A stretch of DNA of 55,926 bases from an uncultured Rhizobium sp. (lineage in GTDB: Bacteria; Pseudomonadota; Alphaproteobacteria; Rhizobiales; Rhizobiaceae). Position numbers and translations under genes: made by a program. The stretch covers positions 1 through 55,926 of the forward strand of contig CAMFIE010000027.1 of NCBI GenBank assembly GCA_945952315.1, read 5' to 3'. Shown piece by piece: positions 1 through 8,413 of the stretch (within the stretch, counting starts at the first letter, position 1; every line of letters starts with the position of its first letter). A model generated the notes under the pieces. It ran no database searches and was not told where the DNA came from. It saw only the letters and a program-made list of their open reading frames with translations.

Positions 1-633
1 AATCCTCTCTTCTCAATTAAGCCAGTTTGGTCTCAGGGGCGCTGATGTCGGACAATCATCTAATACCGAAGTGTATGCGCCGATTGCGCCGGATACATAG
101 TCTACGCCGCACTGGTAGCTGCGGTGCATCTGGCTTTTATCAATAACGAGATCCTAACCCATGACGTTTAGATTAGGCAGAGATCGCAGAGACCTGGATG
201 CCAGCTCTTGAAGCGGCAAAAGATATTGAGGTGCAGCTCGGCCAGATCCGCACCTCCTATCGCAGTCATATCCTTTGTGATGACCCGGCTGGCAAGTCAT
301 GGACTGGCACGAGAAGCTGAACTGCTGTTCAAGCTGATGTCGGAGTTCACATTCAAAGAATCTCAGTTGGAAATCCGTCCGCGTAGCTATTCAACAGCAG
401 CGTAACAGCGCAAGAGCGAGCAGATTGAACTCCTCGGAATTTGCACAGCCACCCTCCCAGCCTTATGTTTTTCCAGGACCTCATAAAATGCAAATTTTCT
501 TAGATTTCCACACTGAACACCGCTGATGCTTTGATTCCGCAGAGCTAATTCGGTTCAGCAATCGACGCTCGCCCTTTCTGGCCATCGGCAACATAACGAA
601 AGGCACGTATTCTGTGCATTTCGTGAGGTTCTG
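1..633. other. Stretch without a recognised gene
   Basis: Only short open frames occur here (for example 208-405, 65 codons), none with a recognisable motif or a convincing ribosome binding site. It could be decayed mobile-element DNA at the edge of the island. Confidence 0.4.
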
Positions 634-1203
634 ATGAAGCAAGCGCGCGTTTTGACCGATGCCGAATTCAAGCGGCTGCTGGCCGTGGTGGCGCAGATGA
701 AACACGCGGGACGAAACAGGCTGGCGTTGATGCTGTCGCATCTCGCCGGATTGCGCGTTGGGGAAATTGCTGCGCTGACCGTGCGCGACGTGATTGACAG
801 AGAAGGCAAGGTTCGCGAACAATTGCGGCTGCGGGCTGAGATTACCAAGGGCGGTCATACCCGCGTTGTGTTCCTGAATGAGAAACTGCGCCGGGAAATC
901 GAACGTCATCGGACGGACTGGCCGACAGACCGGGACGCCGACACGCCACTGCTGCTGACCCAGAAGCGCACCGCGTTCTCCGCGAATACACTCTGTCAGT
1001 TGCTGGGACAACTATATAAGAGTGCCGGTCTCGACGGGGCGACCTCGCACAGCGGTCGCCGCTGGTTCATCACGCGACTTGCGCATTCCGGCGTTAGTCC
1101 AAAGGTAATCATGACACTCGCCGGTCACCGGAACCTGACAACCACCCAACGCTATATCGATGTGCGCGACGAAATGATGAAAGCGGCGGTCGATCTACTA
1201 TAG
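634..1203 (+). CDS. Small tyrosine recombinase (catalytic domain only)
   Basis: Site-specific recombinase of the phage-integrase family, 189 residues. The full catalytic set is visible: R41 in GLRVGEI, K72, H139-x-x-R142 in HSGRR, H165 in LAGHRN and the nucleophile Y174 in QRYIDV. The usual N-terminal core-binding domain is missing, so this is either a naturally short recombinase or the 3' remnant of a longer gene. The ATG is preceded by GAGG at a good distance, which favours a genuine short gene. A near-palindrome (1207-1227) begins three bases after the stop codon, and a second copy lies at 5154-5174. Similar short recombinases accompany some IS91-type and other mobile elements; that link is an inference here. 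Confidence 0.8.
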   Translation: MKQARVLTDAEFKRLLAVVAQMKHAGRNRLALMLSHLAGLRVGEIAALTVRDVIDREGKVREQLRLRAEITKGGHTRVVFLNEKLRREIERHRTDWPTDRDADTPLLLTQKRTAFSANTLCQLLGQLYKSAGLDGATSHSGRRWFITRLAHSGVSPKVIMTLAGHRNLTTTQRYIDVRDEMMKAAVDLL

Positions 1204-1206
1204 CCG

Positions 1207-1227
1207 AGTTGTCGTAAAACACGGCAA
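1207..1227. repeat. Near-palindromic 21-base repeat, copy 1
   Basis: Contains TTGTCGTAAAACACGGCAA, an imperfect inverted repeat. It matches 19 of 21 bases with the copy at 5154-5174. It starts three bases after the stop of the small tyrosine recombinase. Confidence 0.7.
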
Positions 1228-1236
1228 GTTCAATAG

Positions 1237-1656
1237 TCACGGTATTGCCCTGCTGTGGCGTGACAGCCAGCCGATAAGCTTCTGCCGGATTGGGGATGCA
1301 ACGACGGTCCTTTTCGGTTCCTCAAATGACTTCGTTTTGTCATCCATCGGCATTGCCCGGTGGTGTGCGATCAAGCCGAGCAGGTCATTGCGGTGAAGTC
1401 GGGCACGTCTGCGTTGTTCGCATTGTTCGTATAGAATGAAGATTGCGACATCGTCGGCTTCGATGTCTGCCGTCACCTGATCGATCAGGAAAGCCATAAC
1501 CTCATCCGGCACCTTCCTGTCTCGGGCGCTCATCGATGTCAGATAGCTTGGACCCTTACCGAGCATCCTTGTCGAAAAATCGGCCTTGCTCTGCACAAGC
1601 CCGACTTCCTGCATTCGCTCGCAGATGGCTTCCAGAAACTCAATATCGCTGCCCAT
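1237..1656 (-). CDS. Hypothetical protein (possibly DUF6626-like)
   Basis: Predicted soluble protein of 139 residues. The N-terminal half (about residues 5-60) has a helical pattern with ADFSTRMLGKGPSYLTSM, resembling small HTH-like proteins common on rhizobial plasmids and islands (I think of DUF6626, but cannot confirm it). The C-terminal half is basic and has no recognisable motif. The ATG has a strong AGGAGG upstream. It is divergent from the Rep-like gene at 1778, with about 120 bases between them that must hold both promoters. If the N-terminus is an HTH, it could be a local regulator; this is inference. Confidence 0.5.
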   Translation of the reverse strand: MGSDIEFLEAICERMQEVGLVQSKADFSTRMLGKGPSYLTSMSARDRKVPDEVMAFLIDQVTADIEADDVAIFILYEQCEQRRRARLHRNDLLGLIAHHRAMPMDDKTKSFEEPKRTVVASPIRQKLIGWLSRHSRAIP

Positions 1657-1777
1657 TGTTGTCCTCCTTCAAGAACTGCGGTTCTGACCTGTTTGATGCA
1701 GGCTTCCGCTGCTGATCCATAAATAGCCGGATATATTTATCGGAAGGCGCTGCTGGGCGAGCAGCAGGAGAAACGGC

Positions 1778-2251
1778 ATGGAAACCGACTACGGGCACAA
1801 CAAGAAACTTCAGCAGGCATGGGCGGAATTCGCTGAAACATTCGAGCCGAATTTCTTCGTGACCCTTACCGACCCTACCGAACCACACCTTGCGACGATG
1901 AGGGAAAAGCTCGGTAAGCTCTGCGGGCGTATCGACCGCGCCGTGCTTGGCAAAAAGTTTGCACGCCGCCTACCGCATGAAAGAACAGACGGCATATTCT
2001 TCATAGAGCATGTCGACAGCAATATTCACGCCCATGGGTTGCTGCGCGTGCCGAACGCATCATTCGAAGAATTCGATGCGCTGACAAAAATGCAATGGCA
2101 TCGCGTCTGTCGCGACGGCAGATACGACCTGCAGGAGGTCTACGACTGCGCAGGTGTTGCCAGATATTGCGCCAAGGAAATGACCCGTTTCGGCTTTAAC
2201 CCGGAACAGGTCGCTTTTACGCGGGATTTCATGAAGCAAACCCCGAACTAA
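1778..2251 (+). CDS. Small HUH/Rep-like protein
   Basis: 157-residue protein with the three-motif layout of rolling-circle replication initiators and HUH endonucleases: motif 1 FFVTLTDP (26-33), motif 2 NIHAHGLL (82-89, with H84 and H86 as the metal-binding H-x-H pair) and motif 3 ARYCAKEM (128-135, with Y130 as candidate nicking tyrosine and K133). The family nicks single-stranded DNA at an origin or element end through a 5'-phosphotyrosine. The protein is short, with no helicase domain. The start is supported by CAGGAG just upstream. It is flanked by island genes of unknown function and sits between the two palindromic repeats. I infer a replication or mobilisation role; a degenerate non-catalytic homologue is possible. 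Confidence 0.55.
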   Translation: METDYGHNKKLQQAWAEFAETFEPNFFVTLTDPTEPHLATMREKLGKLCGRIDRAVLGKKFARRLPHERTDGIFFIEHVDSNIHAHGLLRVPNASFEEFDALTKMQWHRVCRDGRYDLQEVYDCAGVARYCAKEMTRFGFNPEQVAFTRDFMKQTPN

Positions 2252-2584
2252 TCTATCGCACGCTGTGACAGCTTGGCATCGCTGAGTATCGAGCAGCCCA
2301 ACGCGATATGGCCGACATTCAAAGAACTGCTTTTCCCACAGAGCGGTAATTGAATTCTACCAACAGATGACAAGGTTCAAGAGAACCAGGAACGTCTTCG
2401 CAATGACTGTGCCGGGCATGATACGGTCGAAGGCCAACGGCAGATGCTCAGACATCGACACCGTCAGAAAATCCCACCGAATGATCCGTCCGGATCGAAA
2501 CTCTCCCCGAACATCGCATATGGCTTTGCCGATGACGCAGAGCGAAACTTTCGACTACAATGGATTGGCAAAAAATTCAGCGCA

Positions 2585-3574
2585 ATGTCGGCCATGACCA
2601 GCATTTCCCCTCACTACGGCAATTCTCTTTTCCCCGCTCATACACAGGTTCCCGCAGTTCAGCGCCTACGCGCCGTTTTCCGCGACGATGTCGTTCCGTT
2701 GAGCACCATCGCGGCTATCGATCTGTTTGAGCGGTTATGGGCGCTGCACGAAACCGCCCGCCTCGATCATTTTCTTCGTCAGAAAGCCCCGATGCGCCGG
2801 TATGGAAAGGGACGCGGACCTTTCCGCAAGGTGCTGCCTGCGCATATTCCGTTGCGGGGCTTCAGCTTGCAGCAATTGGCCCTCATCAAGCTCTATTGGC
2901 CCGAACCCTGGCCGATCCCTGACCGGATCGAACAATCCCCTGCGCGGTTGGTCAGAGGCGCCGCCATTATCCGCAAAGCACTCTATGATTTCCTCCACGA
3001 TGGAATGTTTCCGCGCGAGCGCGCCATCAAACAGGAAGTGGAACGACGGCTCAGTGCGCCAGCTGCCAGCCCGGTGGAGCCGGATGCGTTCGCGTTGATA
3101 ATGCGCGGTTCTGCGCAGGAACGCTTCGAAGCGATCAGCCATTATTATGAGCAGAAGCGCAAGAAGGGGCCTCAATATGCTGCGGGGTCGTTTCAGCAAC
3201 GGTTCAAAGAGTGGCGTGCGACGCAGTCTTACGATGCCTGCGCCATCCTGAGAAACGTCGAACGCGAGTTGGCGAACCCACGATACTTTTCACCTATCGA
3301 TATTCAGAAGCTCGAACAGCGGTATAGCGTGGCATCTTTGCCAGTCTTTTCCACCTTGAAGGCAATCCAGTCACGCTCGGCAAGACTGGCCATCTGCATC
3401 GAGGCCGCCGTGCAGGTCAGCCCGAACAGCAAGCACCTTCGCCTGGATCTGAATTTAGCGGAGCAGGTTGCGCGCAAATACAACGCGTTTCTCCTGTCCG
3501 AAACCTGGCCTCAAAAATCGGCATCACCTAAGAAATTGAAAATAAAGACATATCTCCGATACCTCCAAAAATAA
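2585..3574 (+). CDS. Hypothetical protein
   Basis: No family recognised. From this ATG the product is about 329 residues and soluble, rich in aromatic and basic residues (for example a K/R-rich segment around KRKKGPQ) with no signal peptide or membrane segment. The start is uncertain: ATGs at 2444, 2585 and 2594 are all in frame and none has a clear ribosome binding site; the stretch before 2585 has less protein-like composition. It lies about 70 bases upstream of the next two rightward genes, so they may form one transcription unit. Confidence 0.5.
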   Translation: MSAMTSISPHYGNSLFPAHTQVPAVQRLRAVFRDDVVPLSTIAAIDLFERLWALHETARLDHFLRQKAPMRRYGKGRGPFRKVLPAHIPLRGFSLQQLALIKLYWPEPWPIPDRIEQSPARLVRGAAIIRKALYDFLHDGMFPRERAIKQEVERRLSAPAASPVEPDAFALIMRGSAQERFEAISHYYEQKRKKGPQYAAGSFQQRFKEWRATQSYDACAILRNVERELANPRYFSPIDIQKLEQRYSVASLPVFSTLKAIQSRSARLAICIEAAVQVSPNSKHLRLDLNLAEQVARKYNAFLLSETWPQKSASPKKLKIKTYLRYLQK

Positions 3575-3642
3575 TACTCGGTGATGATTTTGCGGGTCCG
3601 GGCGATCTTCTGGCTGTCCATCACGACATGAAGGAGAAACAA

Positions 3643-4425
3643 ATGTCTGAAACTGCACAGGAAACCATCCCCACGGCAACCTCGGCGGCTCCGCGCAGCC
3701 TGACCGAACAGATGCAGGCCGAACCGAGCCTGAAGGCCAAGGTCACCACGCTTCGCACCGCCCGTCAGGCTTGGGAAGCCGGTGAGCTTGCCGTGAGCAA
3801 TCACCGCAAGTACGAAATCCTTGCCGAGACCTATCGGCTGCTGCTGTCCTCGACGGCGGAAGAGCTCCGCGAGGTTGCGGCCGTTTTCGACATCAGCATG
3901 AATGCGGCAACCCCTGCGGCCTCGCTTGCGGTCAAGATCGTGTTCGGTGATACGGACCGCCGCCGCGCAAGCGCACTTGGCAAGGTTCTCGAAGCCGCGC
4001 AGGCCAAAAAGAAGACCCCTGAAGACTTGGTCAAGTGGATCAAGGACGAGGGCGGCATCGAGAGTATCCGTGCCCCGAAAGTCAGGTCTTCGGACAAGAA
4101 GCCGTTCGAAATCGGCAAGGCGCGGCTGCGCAAGCAGCTTAAGCCGGTTTTCGTCATCCCGGCGGCTCAGGCCGTAGACATGAAGGATGGCGCCGATGGC
4201 TTCCTCGTCCATATTAGCCGCCGCAACCCGGATAGCGGCCACGATGTCCTGCTCACGCTGAACACAGATGCGGTTCTCAACGCTGTTTTCGCGGCTATCG
4301 CGAAGGCCAGCGAAGGCGAGGACGCCGATGCACCCGAAAGCGAGAGCAAGACGCGATCCGTCGAGGTCAACGGCGTTACGGCGACCGGCCTCAAGGCCGC
4401 GATGGAAGACGCCGTACAGGCTTGA
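3643..4425 (+). CDS. Hypothetical protein
   Basis: About 260 residues, soluble, Ala/Lys/Glu rich, no membrane segment. The start at MSETAQ is chosen because AAGGAG precedes it at ideal spacing; an ATG 15 bases upstream overlaps that ribosome binding site. Residues about 15-130 are mostly helical; the C-terminal half contains a likely folded alpha/beta segment (VFVIPAAQAVDMKDGADGFL) followed by an acidic linker. No known family recognised. The gene is 55 bases upstream of the AAA ATPase gene and probably co-transcribed with it, so the two products may act together; that is inference from position only. Confidence 0.6.
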   Translation: MSETAQETIPTATSAAPRSLTEQMQAEPSLKAKVTTLRTARQAWEAGELAVSNHRKYEILAETYRLLLSSTAEELREVAAVFDISMNAATPAASLAVKIVFGDTDRRRASALGKVLEAAQAKKKTPEDLVKWIKDEGGIESIRAPKVRSSDKKPFEIGKARLRKQLKPVFVIPAAQAVDMKDGADGFLVHISRRNPDSGHDVLLTLNTDAVLNAVFAAIAKASEGEDADAPESESKTRSVEVNGVTATGLKAAMEDAVQA

Positions 4426-4480
4426 TTTTGCCGGGGTGGTTTTAGGCCACCCCACCTTTTCCGAACAATGGAGATTTACG

Positions 4481-5164
4481 ATGAATTACGCCGTTACTTA
4501 CGGACCGAAGGTGCTGTCCGATTTCCACCATTACAATCAGAGGCTCGCCGTGATGAGCTATGCTGGCGGCAACAACACGCGCCCGCTGCTGCTCTACGGC
4601 CCGGCTGGAACCGGCAAGACCGCATTCGCATGGATGCTTGCCGAAAACCTCTGCGCAGATGTGTCGCAGCACGATATCCTGTTCATCAACGGCAGCATGG
4701 AGAATTCCATCGACACCGTGCGCGAGAAAATCGCGACCTTCGCATCGGTGACGAAGTTCAACGAGAAGCAGTTGAGCATCATCATCATCGATGAGGCGGA
4801 TGGCTTTTCCGGTTCGGCGCAAAATGCGCTGAAGGCCGAAATCGACAGGCTGATGGCCTATACGCTGTTCATCCTGACGACCAATCATCTGGAGAAGCTG
4901 GCCGCGCCGATCCGTGACCGATGCAAGGTCACGCATTGCCCTTGGCCGATGCCGGATGAGCTTCTGCCGCTGGCGCAGAAGATTTTGGCGGCCGAAGGCG
5001 AGGCTGTTTCCGACGAAAAGCTTTTGCAGGTGTTGGGAGCCGACTACGCCTATATCAAAGGGCTGAGCTATCGGCAGATGTTCCAGCGTCTTGAGGATCT
5101 GGTGGGTCTCCGCCGGATGCGCGCCATAGGGAGTAAGCCCGCCGAAGAGTCCAAGTTGTCGTGA
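4481..5164 (+). CDS. AAA family ATPase, clamp-loader-like
   Basis: 227-residue P-loop ATPase. Walker A GPAGTGKT (40-47), Walker B IIIIDEAD (100-107), sensor 1 FILTTNH (130-136) and an arginine-finger-like IRDRC (144-148) are all present and ordered as in replication factor C small subunits and DnaX-type clamp loaders. The C-terminal lid is short and there is no clamp-loader collar domain. The start ATG was chosen because the preceding in-frame sequence overlaps the upstream gene. The stop codon lies inside a perfect palindrome (5156-5174), followed by a GC hairpin. Together with the Rep-like gene at 1778 this suggests a DNA replication or maintenance module on the island; its actual partner is unknown. 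Confidence 0.75.
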   Translation: MNYAVTYGPKVLSDFHHYNQRLAVMSYAGGNNTRPLLLYGPAGTGKTAFAWMLAENLCADVSQHDILFINGSMENSIDTVREKIATFASVTKFNEKQLSIIIIDEADGFSGSAQNALKAEIDRLMAYTLFILTTNHLEKLAAPIRDRCKVTHCPWPMPDELLPLAQKILAAEGEAVSDEKLLQVLGADYAYIKGLSYRQMFQRLEDLVGLRRMRAIGSKPAEESKLS

Positions 5165-5174
5165 AACACGACAA
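5154..5174. repeat. Perfect palindromic 21-base repeat, copy 2
   Basis: Contains TTGTCGTGAAACACGACAA: eight-base arms around AAA. It matches 19 of 21 bases with the copy at 1207-1227 in the same orientation and overlaps the stop codon of the AAA ATPase gene. Confidence 0.75.
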
Positions 5175-5176
5175 AT

Positions 5177-5217
5177 CCGGGGCCGAACAGGCCCCGGAAC
5201 CCCTGCGTTTACGGGGT
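5177..5217. terminator. Hairpin pair between convergent genes
   Basis: CCGGGGCC-GAACA-GGCCCCGG (5177-5197) is followed by a second small hairpin, CCCC-TGCGTTTAC-GGGG. No T-run follows, so it is terminator-like by position rather than a classic intrinsic terminator. Confidence 0.5.
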
Positions 5218-5996
5218 CAGTGCCCGATCGCATTCAAATTGTAGTCATCATAGATCGTGCGCCCCCGCAGCTTGGCCATCATCGGTTTCTCGCGGCATGC
5301 TTGATCGAAGACGCTCGCAACCGCCTTCGATGATGGCGGGATGGCAAGCCGGGGAACATGGCCGGTGAGCGGCAGGCTTGAAAGCTCCGGCTCCTCGACA
5401 ATCCGCCCTGTCACGGCGGCGGCTTGCAGATAGGCGCTGATCGGCAGGGTGGCCGAAAATGTCTCGTCGCGGACAAGATCGATGCCGAGCATAGGGCGCA
5501 AGGCCATGATATCGGAGAGGCACAGGGACTGGAACACCGGCCCGCCATGGCTGAGATTGTGGAGCACATCGACGGCATGGCCGCACAGGCGGCTGCGGGT
5601 CAGCAGCAGGACGGCGTCGCCATCAGGATCGTAAAGACGAGCAATCGGCGGGAAGTTCGCATTCGGCCGTGCGTGCCAATGCAGGCGGCGCAGCAGCGTG
5701 TGCGGAAACAGCCGCCGATAGCGTCCCGGCAGGTCCATCTCCTGCACGGTCACGCTTCTGCCCTCGGTCAGCGCAAACAGCAGGACCGCCCGCCATGACA
5801 GCGCCGAAGAATAGCCGCGCTGGTGCATCGCGTCGTCGATGTAATAGCGCATGTTCAGCGCCGTGCCCTTGCGCTTTTGCGCAGGAAGGCGTTCGGAGCC
5901 TACATGCAGGTCCGAAGAAAACAGCAGGGCAAGATCGTCTTGCGCCCGTGCCTGTTTTGCAGAAGGATCGTTCGGTATACCGCCCCAGTGCTGCAT
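5217..5996 (-). CDS. Hypothetical protein
   Basis: 259 residues, no family recognised. A likely folded region with NMRYYIDDAMHQRGYSSALSWRAVLLFAL and later DPDGDAVLLLTRSRL is visible; no signal peptide or clear membrane helix. The ATG has TAGGAG upstream at good spacing, and codon usage looks like genuine coding DNA. It is convergent with the AAA ATPase gene and ends at the shared hairpin region. Cargo gene of unknown role. Confidence 0.6.
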   Translation of the reverse strand: MQHWGGIPNDPSAKQARAQDDLALLFSSDLHVGSERLPAQKRKGTALNMRYYIDDAMHQRGYSSALSWRAVLLFALTEGRSVTVQEMDLPGRYRRLFPHTLLRRLHWHARPNANFPPIARLYDPDGDAVLLLTRSRLCGHAVDVLHNLSHGGPVFQSLCLSDIMALRPMLGIDLVRDETFSATLPISAYLQAAAVTGRIVEEPELSSLPLTGHVPRLAIPPSSKAVASVFDQACREKPMMAKLRGRTIYDDYNLNAIGH

Positions 5997-6333
5997 TAGC
6001 TCTCCTACTTGTGGTGCAGCGTCAGCAAAGTTTCAGATGAGGTAAAGGTCAACTTTTAAAGGACAGCAGGGAAAACCCAACAGTGCGTGCGCGGCTTGCG
6101 CGGAGGCTTTGCGAACAACGTGCATCGTACAGAAGCAGGGAAGCGTCAAAGAGTGCGGCGCAGGGCAAAAGCAATGCCGCGTTGCGTCCCGCCCAAATGC
6201 CTGTGTGTGACGCTCGTTGACCGTGTTCTGGCAAGCCGCGGCTTAGCTCTTGATGCTGACTTGGAAGAAGGGTAGGGGATGGATGAGCCAGTGACGCTCT
6301 ATTGGCTCATCCGGCTCGACGCATCATGGACCT
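5997..6333. other. Non-coding stretch upstream of island flagellin 3' end
   Basis: No gene supported. It contains the promoter side of the leftward gene at 5996 and, near its right end, the hairpin at 6281-6312. Confidence 0.5.
6281..6312 (-). terminator. Hairpin downstream of the island flagellin
   Basis: Perfect 10-base stem GGATGAGCCA / TGGCTCATCC with a 12-base loop, 21 bases after the flagellin stop codon on the minus strand. No T-run follows. The loop GTGACGCTCT also occurs in a weaker stem at 8308-8326 on the other side of the gene. Confidence 0.5.
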
Positions 6334-8034
6334 CTAATTTCCCTTGAACAGAAGAGCGATCTTCTCCGCGTTCGTGTTGGCGATCTGGAGTGACTGGATC
6401 GATAACTGCTGCTGCGCCTGAAGTGCCTTGAGCCGGCTTGATGCTTCGTTCATATCTGCATCAATCAATCTGCTGACACCTTTGTCTATGTGAGTGAGAA
6501 GTGCGGAGACATGATCGGATTGGATTTCGATGCGTTTCTGAATTGACCCTATCAGGCTTCCGCTGTTGACGGCGCGGGAAAGCATGTAATCCAGCCCCTG
6601 TATGTATTCGCCGATGGTGAAGTTGTCGCTGGTCACGTCAACCTCCTTGAGATCGAACGGGAGGTCATAGACAGGATTGGAACGAATGTTTGTTACCACA
6701 ACGCGCGCCGCGCGATTGCCTGCCTCAGGATAAATCGTCTGATCCGCCGAAAAGGTCATGAGCGAGCCGCTGGTCACAACCTCGAGGCCCATCCCGGCGG
6801 TGGTGGCTTTGATGACCTTCGCAAAATCCGCAGCATTGCCGATATAACCATCGCTTGTACCAAGGGCGGCATCGACCGCTGCCCGGTCGATTGTAATCGT
6901 GGTCGGGCCGACAGGTCCTACCGTTACGTCGTAGAAGACCTGCGCCTTCAAACCAACTGTAAAGGGCTTGGTGAAATTGAAGGAGGCCGCTGGATACATG
7001 TCGTCATGATTGAGGTACGGAGCACCCTGCAGACCCAGCTCGTTGCCGAAGCTAGAGACAGCGTTAAGTATGTCGATACTGGACCCAGGGTGGCCTGAAG
7101 TTTCAGTCGAGCTGATCTCAAAAACCCCTGACCCTGCACCTAATGTAAATCTGCCTCCGTCAGCAGTCGCAGGAACGGAGTTGGCTGCGAAAACGTAATC
7201 GAGAACTCGCCGCATGTCATAACCGGAGGCAATCGTACCGGTCGATATACCTAGAGCGGCATTCACAGTGGCTCTATCGATTGTAAGGTTTGAAAAGGTT
7301 ATCCCCGGCGAGTGAACACCCGCATCGACGACGATGTCGAATTTGACGTTATCCGTTGCAGAAAAGGTATGAGGACCTGTGAAAGCACGGGCTTCATGGC
7401 CCTCGTGCGCGATCGAATTTATCTCTGCTCCGCGGAAGCCACCGATGTCGTTCAGGGTCTCCACGTCCTTCTGAAGTATGCCGCCGCCGCCCTCGTTCAG
7501 CATGCTGATCGTCTTCAGGTTCACGACGATCGTCGACACCCTGACGGCGCCGTCGTCATAGCGCGTGAATGCTTCTACCAAAGTCGTGTCCAGTGGACCC
7601 ATCTTGGCGAGATGCTGAGGCGCAAAGGTCTGCAGCCAATTTTCTCCGTTGAAGCTCGATGACTTAACAATACCCTCTGCCTGGGCATTCAACTGGTACA
7701 ATTCGCTCTGAATTTTCGATCTGTCGACGCCAGGTTCGGCCGCGGCGACCAGCTTTGCCTTGAAGCTCGACAGAATGTCGACGATAGCAGTCGTTCCTGT
7801 AGCAGCGACATCGGTCAACGATGCACCCAGGCCGAGTGCATCCGCAACTGCCGAGATAGCAGAATGATCTGATTTCATAGTGGTGGAAATGGACCAGTAG
7901 GCAGCATTGTCCTGCGCTTTTTGGACGCGAAAACCACTAGAGATTACCTCTTGTGCTTTATCCATCTGACCATCGACATGTCGCAAAGTCGACAACGCAG
8001 CTATCGCGGCATTGTTTGTAAGAATACTGACCAA
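6334..8034 (-). CDS. Long divergent flagellin carried on the island
   Basis: Filament subunit family, secreted by the flagellar export system. The N-terminal helical domain (about 1-145, starting MVSILTNNAAIAALSTLR) and C-terminal domain (about 470-566, with DADMNEASSRLKALQAQQQL) are clearly flagellin. The product is 566 residues, against 311-333 for the four native flagellins at the other end of the window. The extra length is a central domain that contains a duplicated module: TIDRATVNAALG (about 251-262) and TIDRAAVDAALG (about 381-392), each with similar flanks. The start is TTG at 8034, chosen because GGAG lies seven bases upstream and the resulting N-terminus matches flagellins. No other flagellar gene is adjacent, and the leader lacks the TGTCCCT element of the native genes. 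Confidence 0.88.
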   Translation of the reverse strand: MVSILTNNAAIAALSTLRHVDGQMDKAQEVISSGFRVQKAQDNAAYWSISTTMKSDHSAISAVADALGLGASLTDVAATGTTAIVDILSSFKAKLVAAAEPGVDRSKIQSELYQLNAQAEGIVKSSSFNGENWLQTFAPQHLAKMGPLDTTLVEAFTRYDDGAVRVSTIVVNLKTISMLNEGGGGILQKDVETLNDIGGFRGAEINSIAHEGHEARAFTGPHTFSATDNVKFDIVVDAGVHSPGITFSNLTIDRATVNAALGISTGTIASGYDMRRVLDYVFAANSVPATADGGRFTLGAGSGVFEISSTETSGHPGSSIDILNAVSSFGNELGLQGAPYLNHDDMYPAASFNFTKPFTVGLKAQVFYDVTVGPVGPTTITIDRAAVDAALGTSDGYIGNAADFAKVIKATTAGMGLEVVTSGSLMTFSADQTIYPEAGNRAARVVVTNIRSNPVYDLPFDLKEVDVTSDNFTIGEYIQGLDYMLSRAVNSGSLIGSIQKRIEIQSDHVSALLTHIDKGVSRLIDADMNEASSRLKALQAQQQLSIQSLQIANTNAEKIALLFKGN

Positions 8035-8413
8035 GACGCCTCTCCTACAAGTAAGACCAAACTGCTTTCTGCACTGCTGGTTGTGCATCAGCGGGGCCAC
8101 CAGTAAACCGCGTAGCGAGGCGAGCTTGTGCAGAGCTTGCAGACTGCCGGTTTATTATTTCAAGTCAGGAGGATAGGGTAGTTTTACGCGTATATATTCC
8201 GGGTCGGTCGAAAGCCTGGCACATACTGTCTACAATACGCTTAGACATGTCACCGGCTTTGACGAAAGCATTTGTTAGGGCTTTGCAGCTGCCAGATCAA
8301 AACGCTTGCCAGTGACGCTCTGTGGCGCGCTCCGCCTTCACTCGAACTCGCTACGGGCATGAGATCCTTTGATCCCATGTCCGTTGACCCAGCGAAGCCG
8401 TAAAATACGCGCT
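8035..8413. other. Upstream region of the island flagellin
   Basis: No gene supported. It should contain the promoter and leader of the leftward flagellin. A 14-base sequence, GCCAGTGACGCTCT (8308-8321), is repeated in direct orientation at 6287-6300 beyond the other end of the gene. Confidence 0.5.

Noticed and set aside
208-405. 65-codon open frame near the left edge
   Set aside because: No ribosome binding site, no motif, frame switches in similar-looking sequence around it; cannot be supported as a gene.
6049-6275. Short open frames on both strands between 6049 and 6275
   Set aside because: Mutually overlapping, Cys/Arg-rich and motif-free; typical chance frames.
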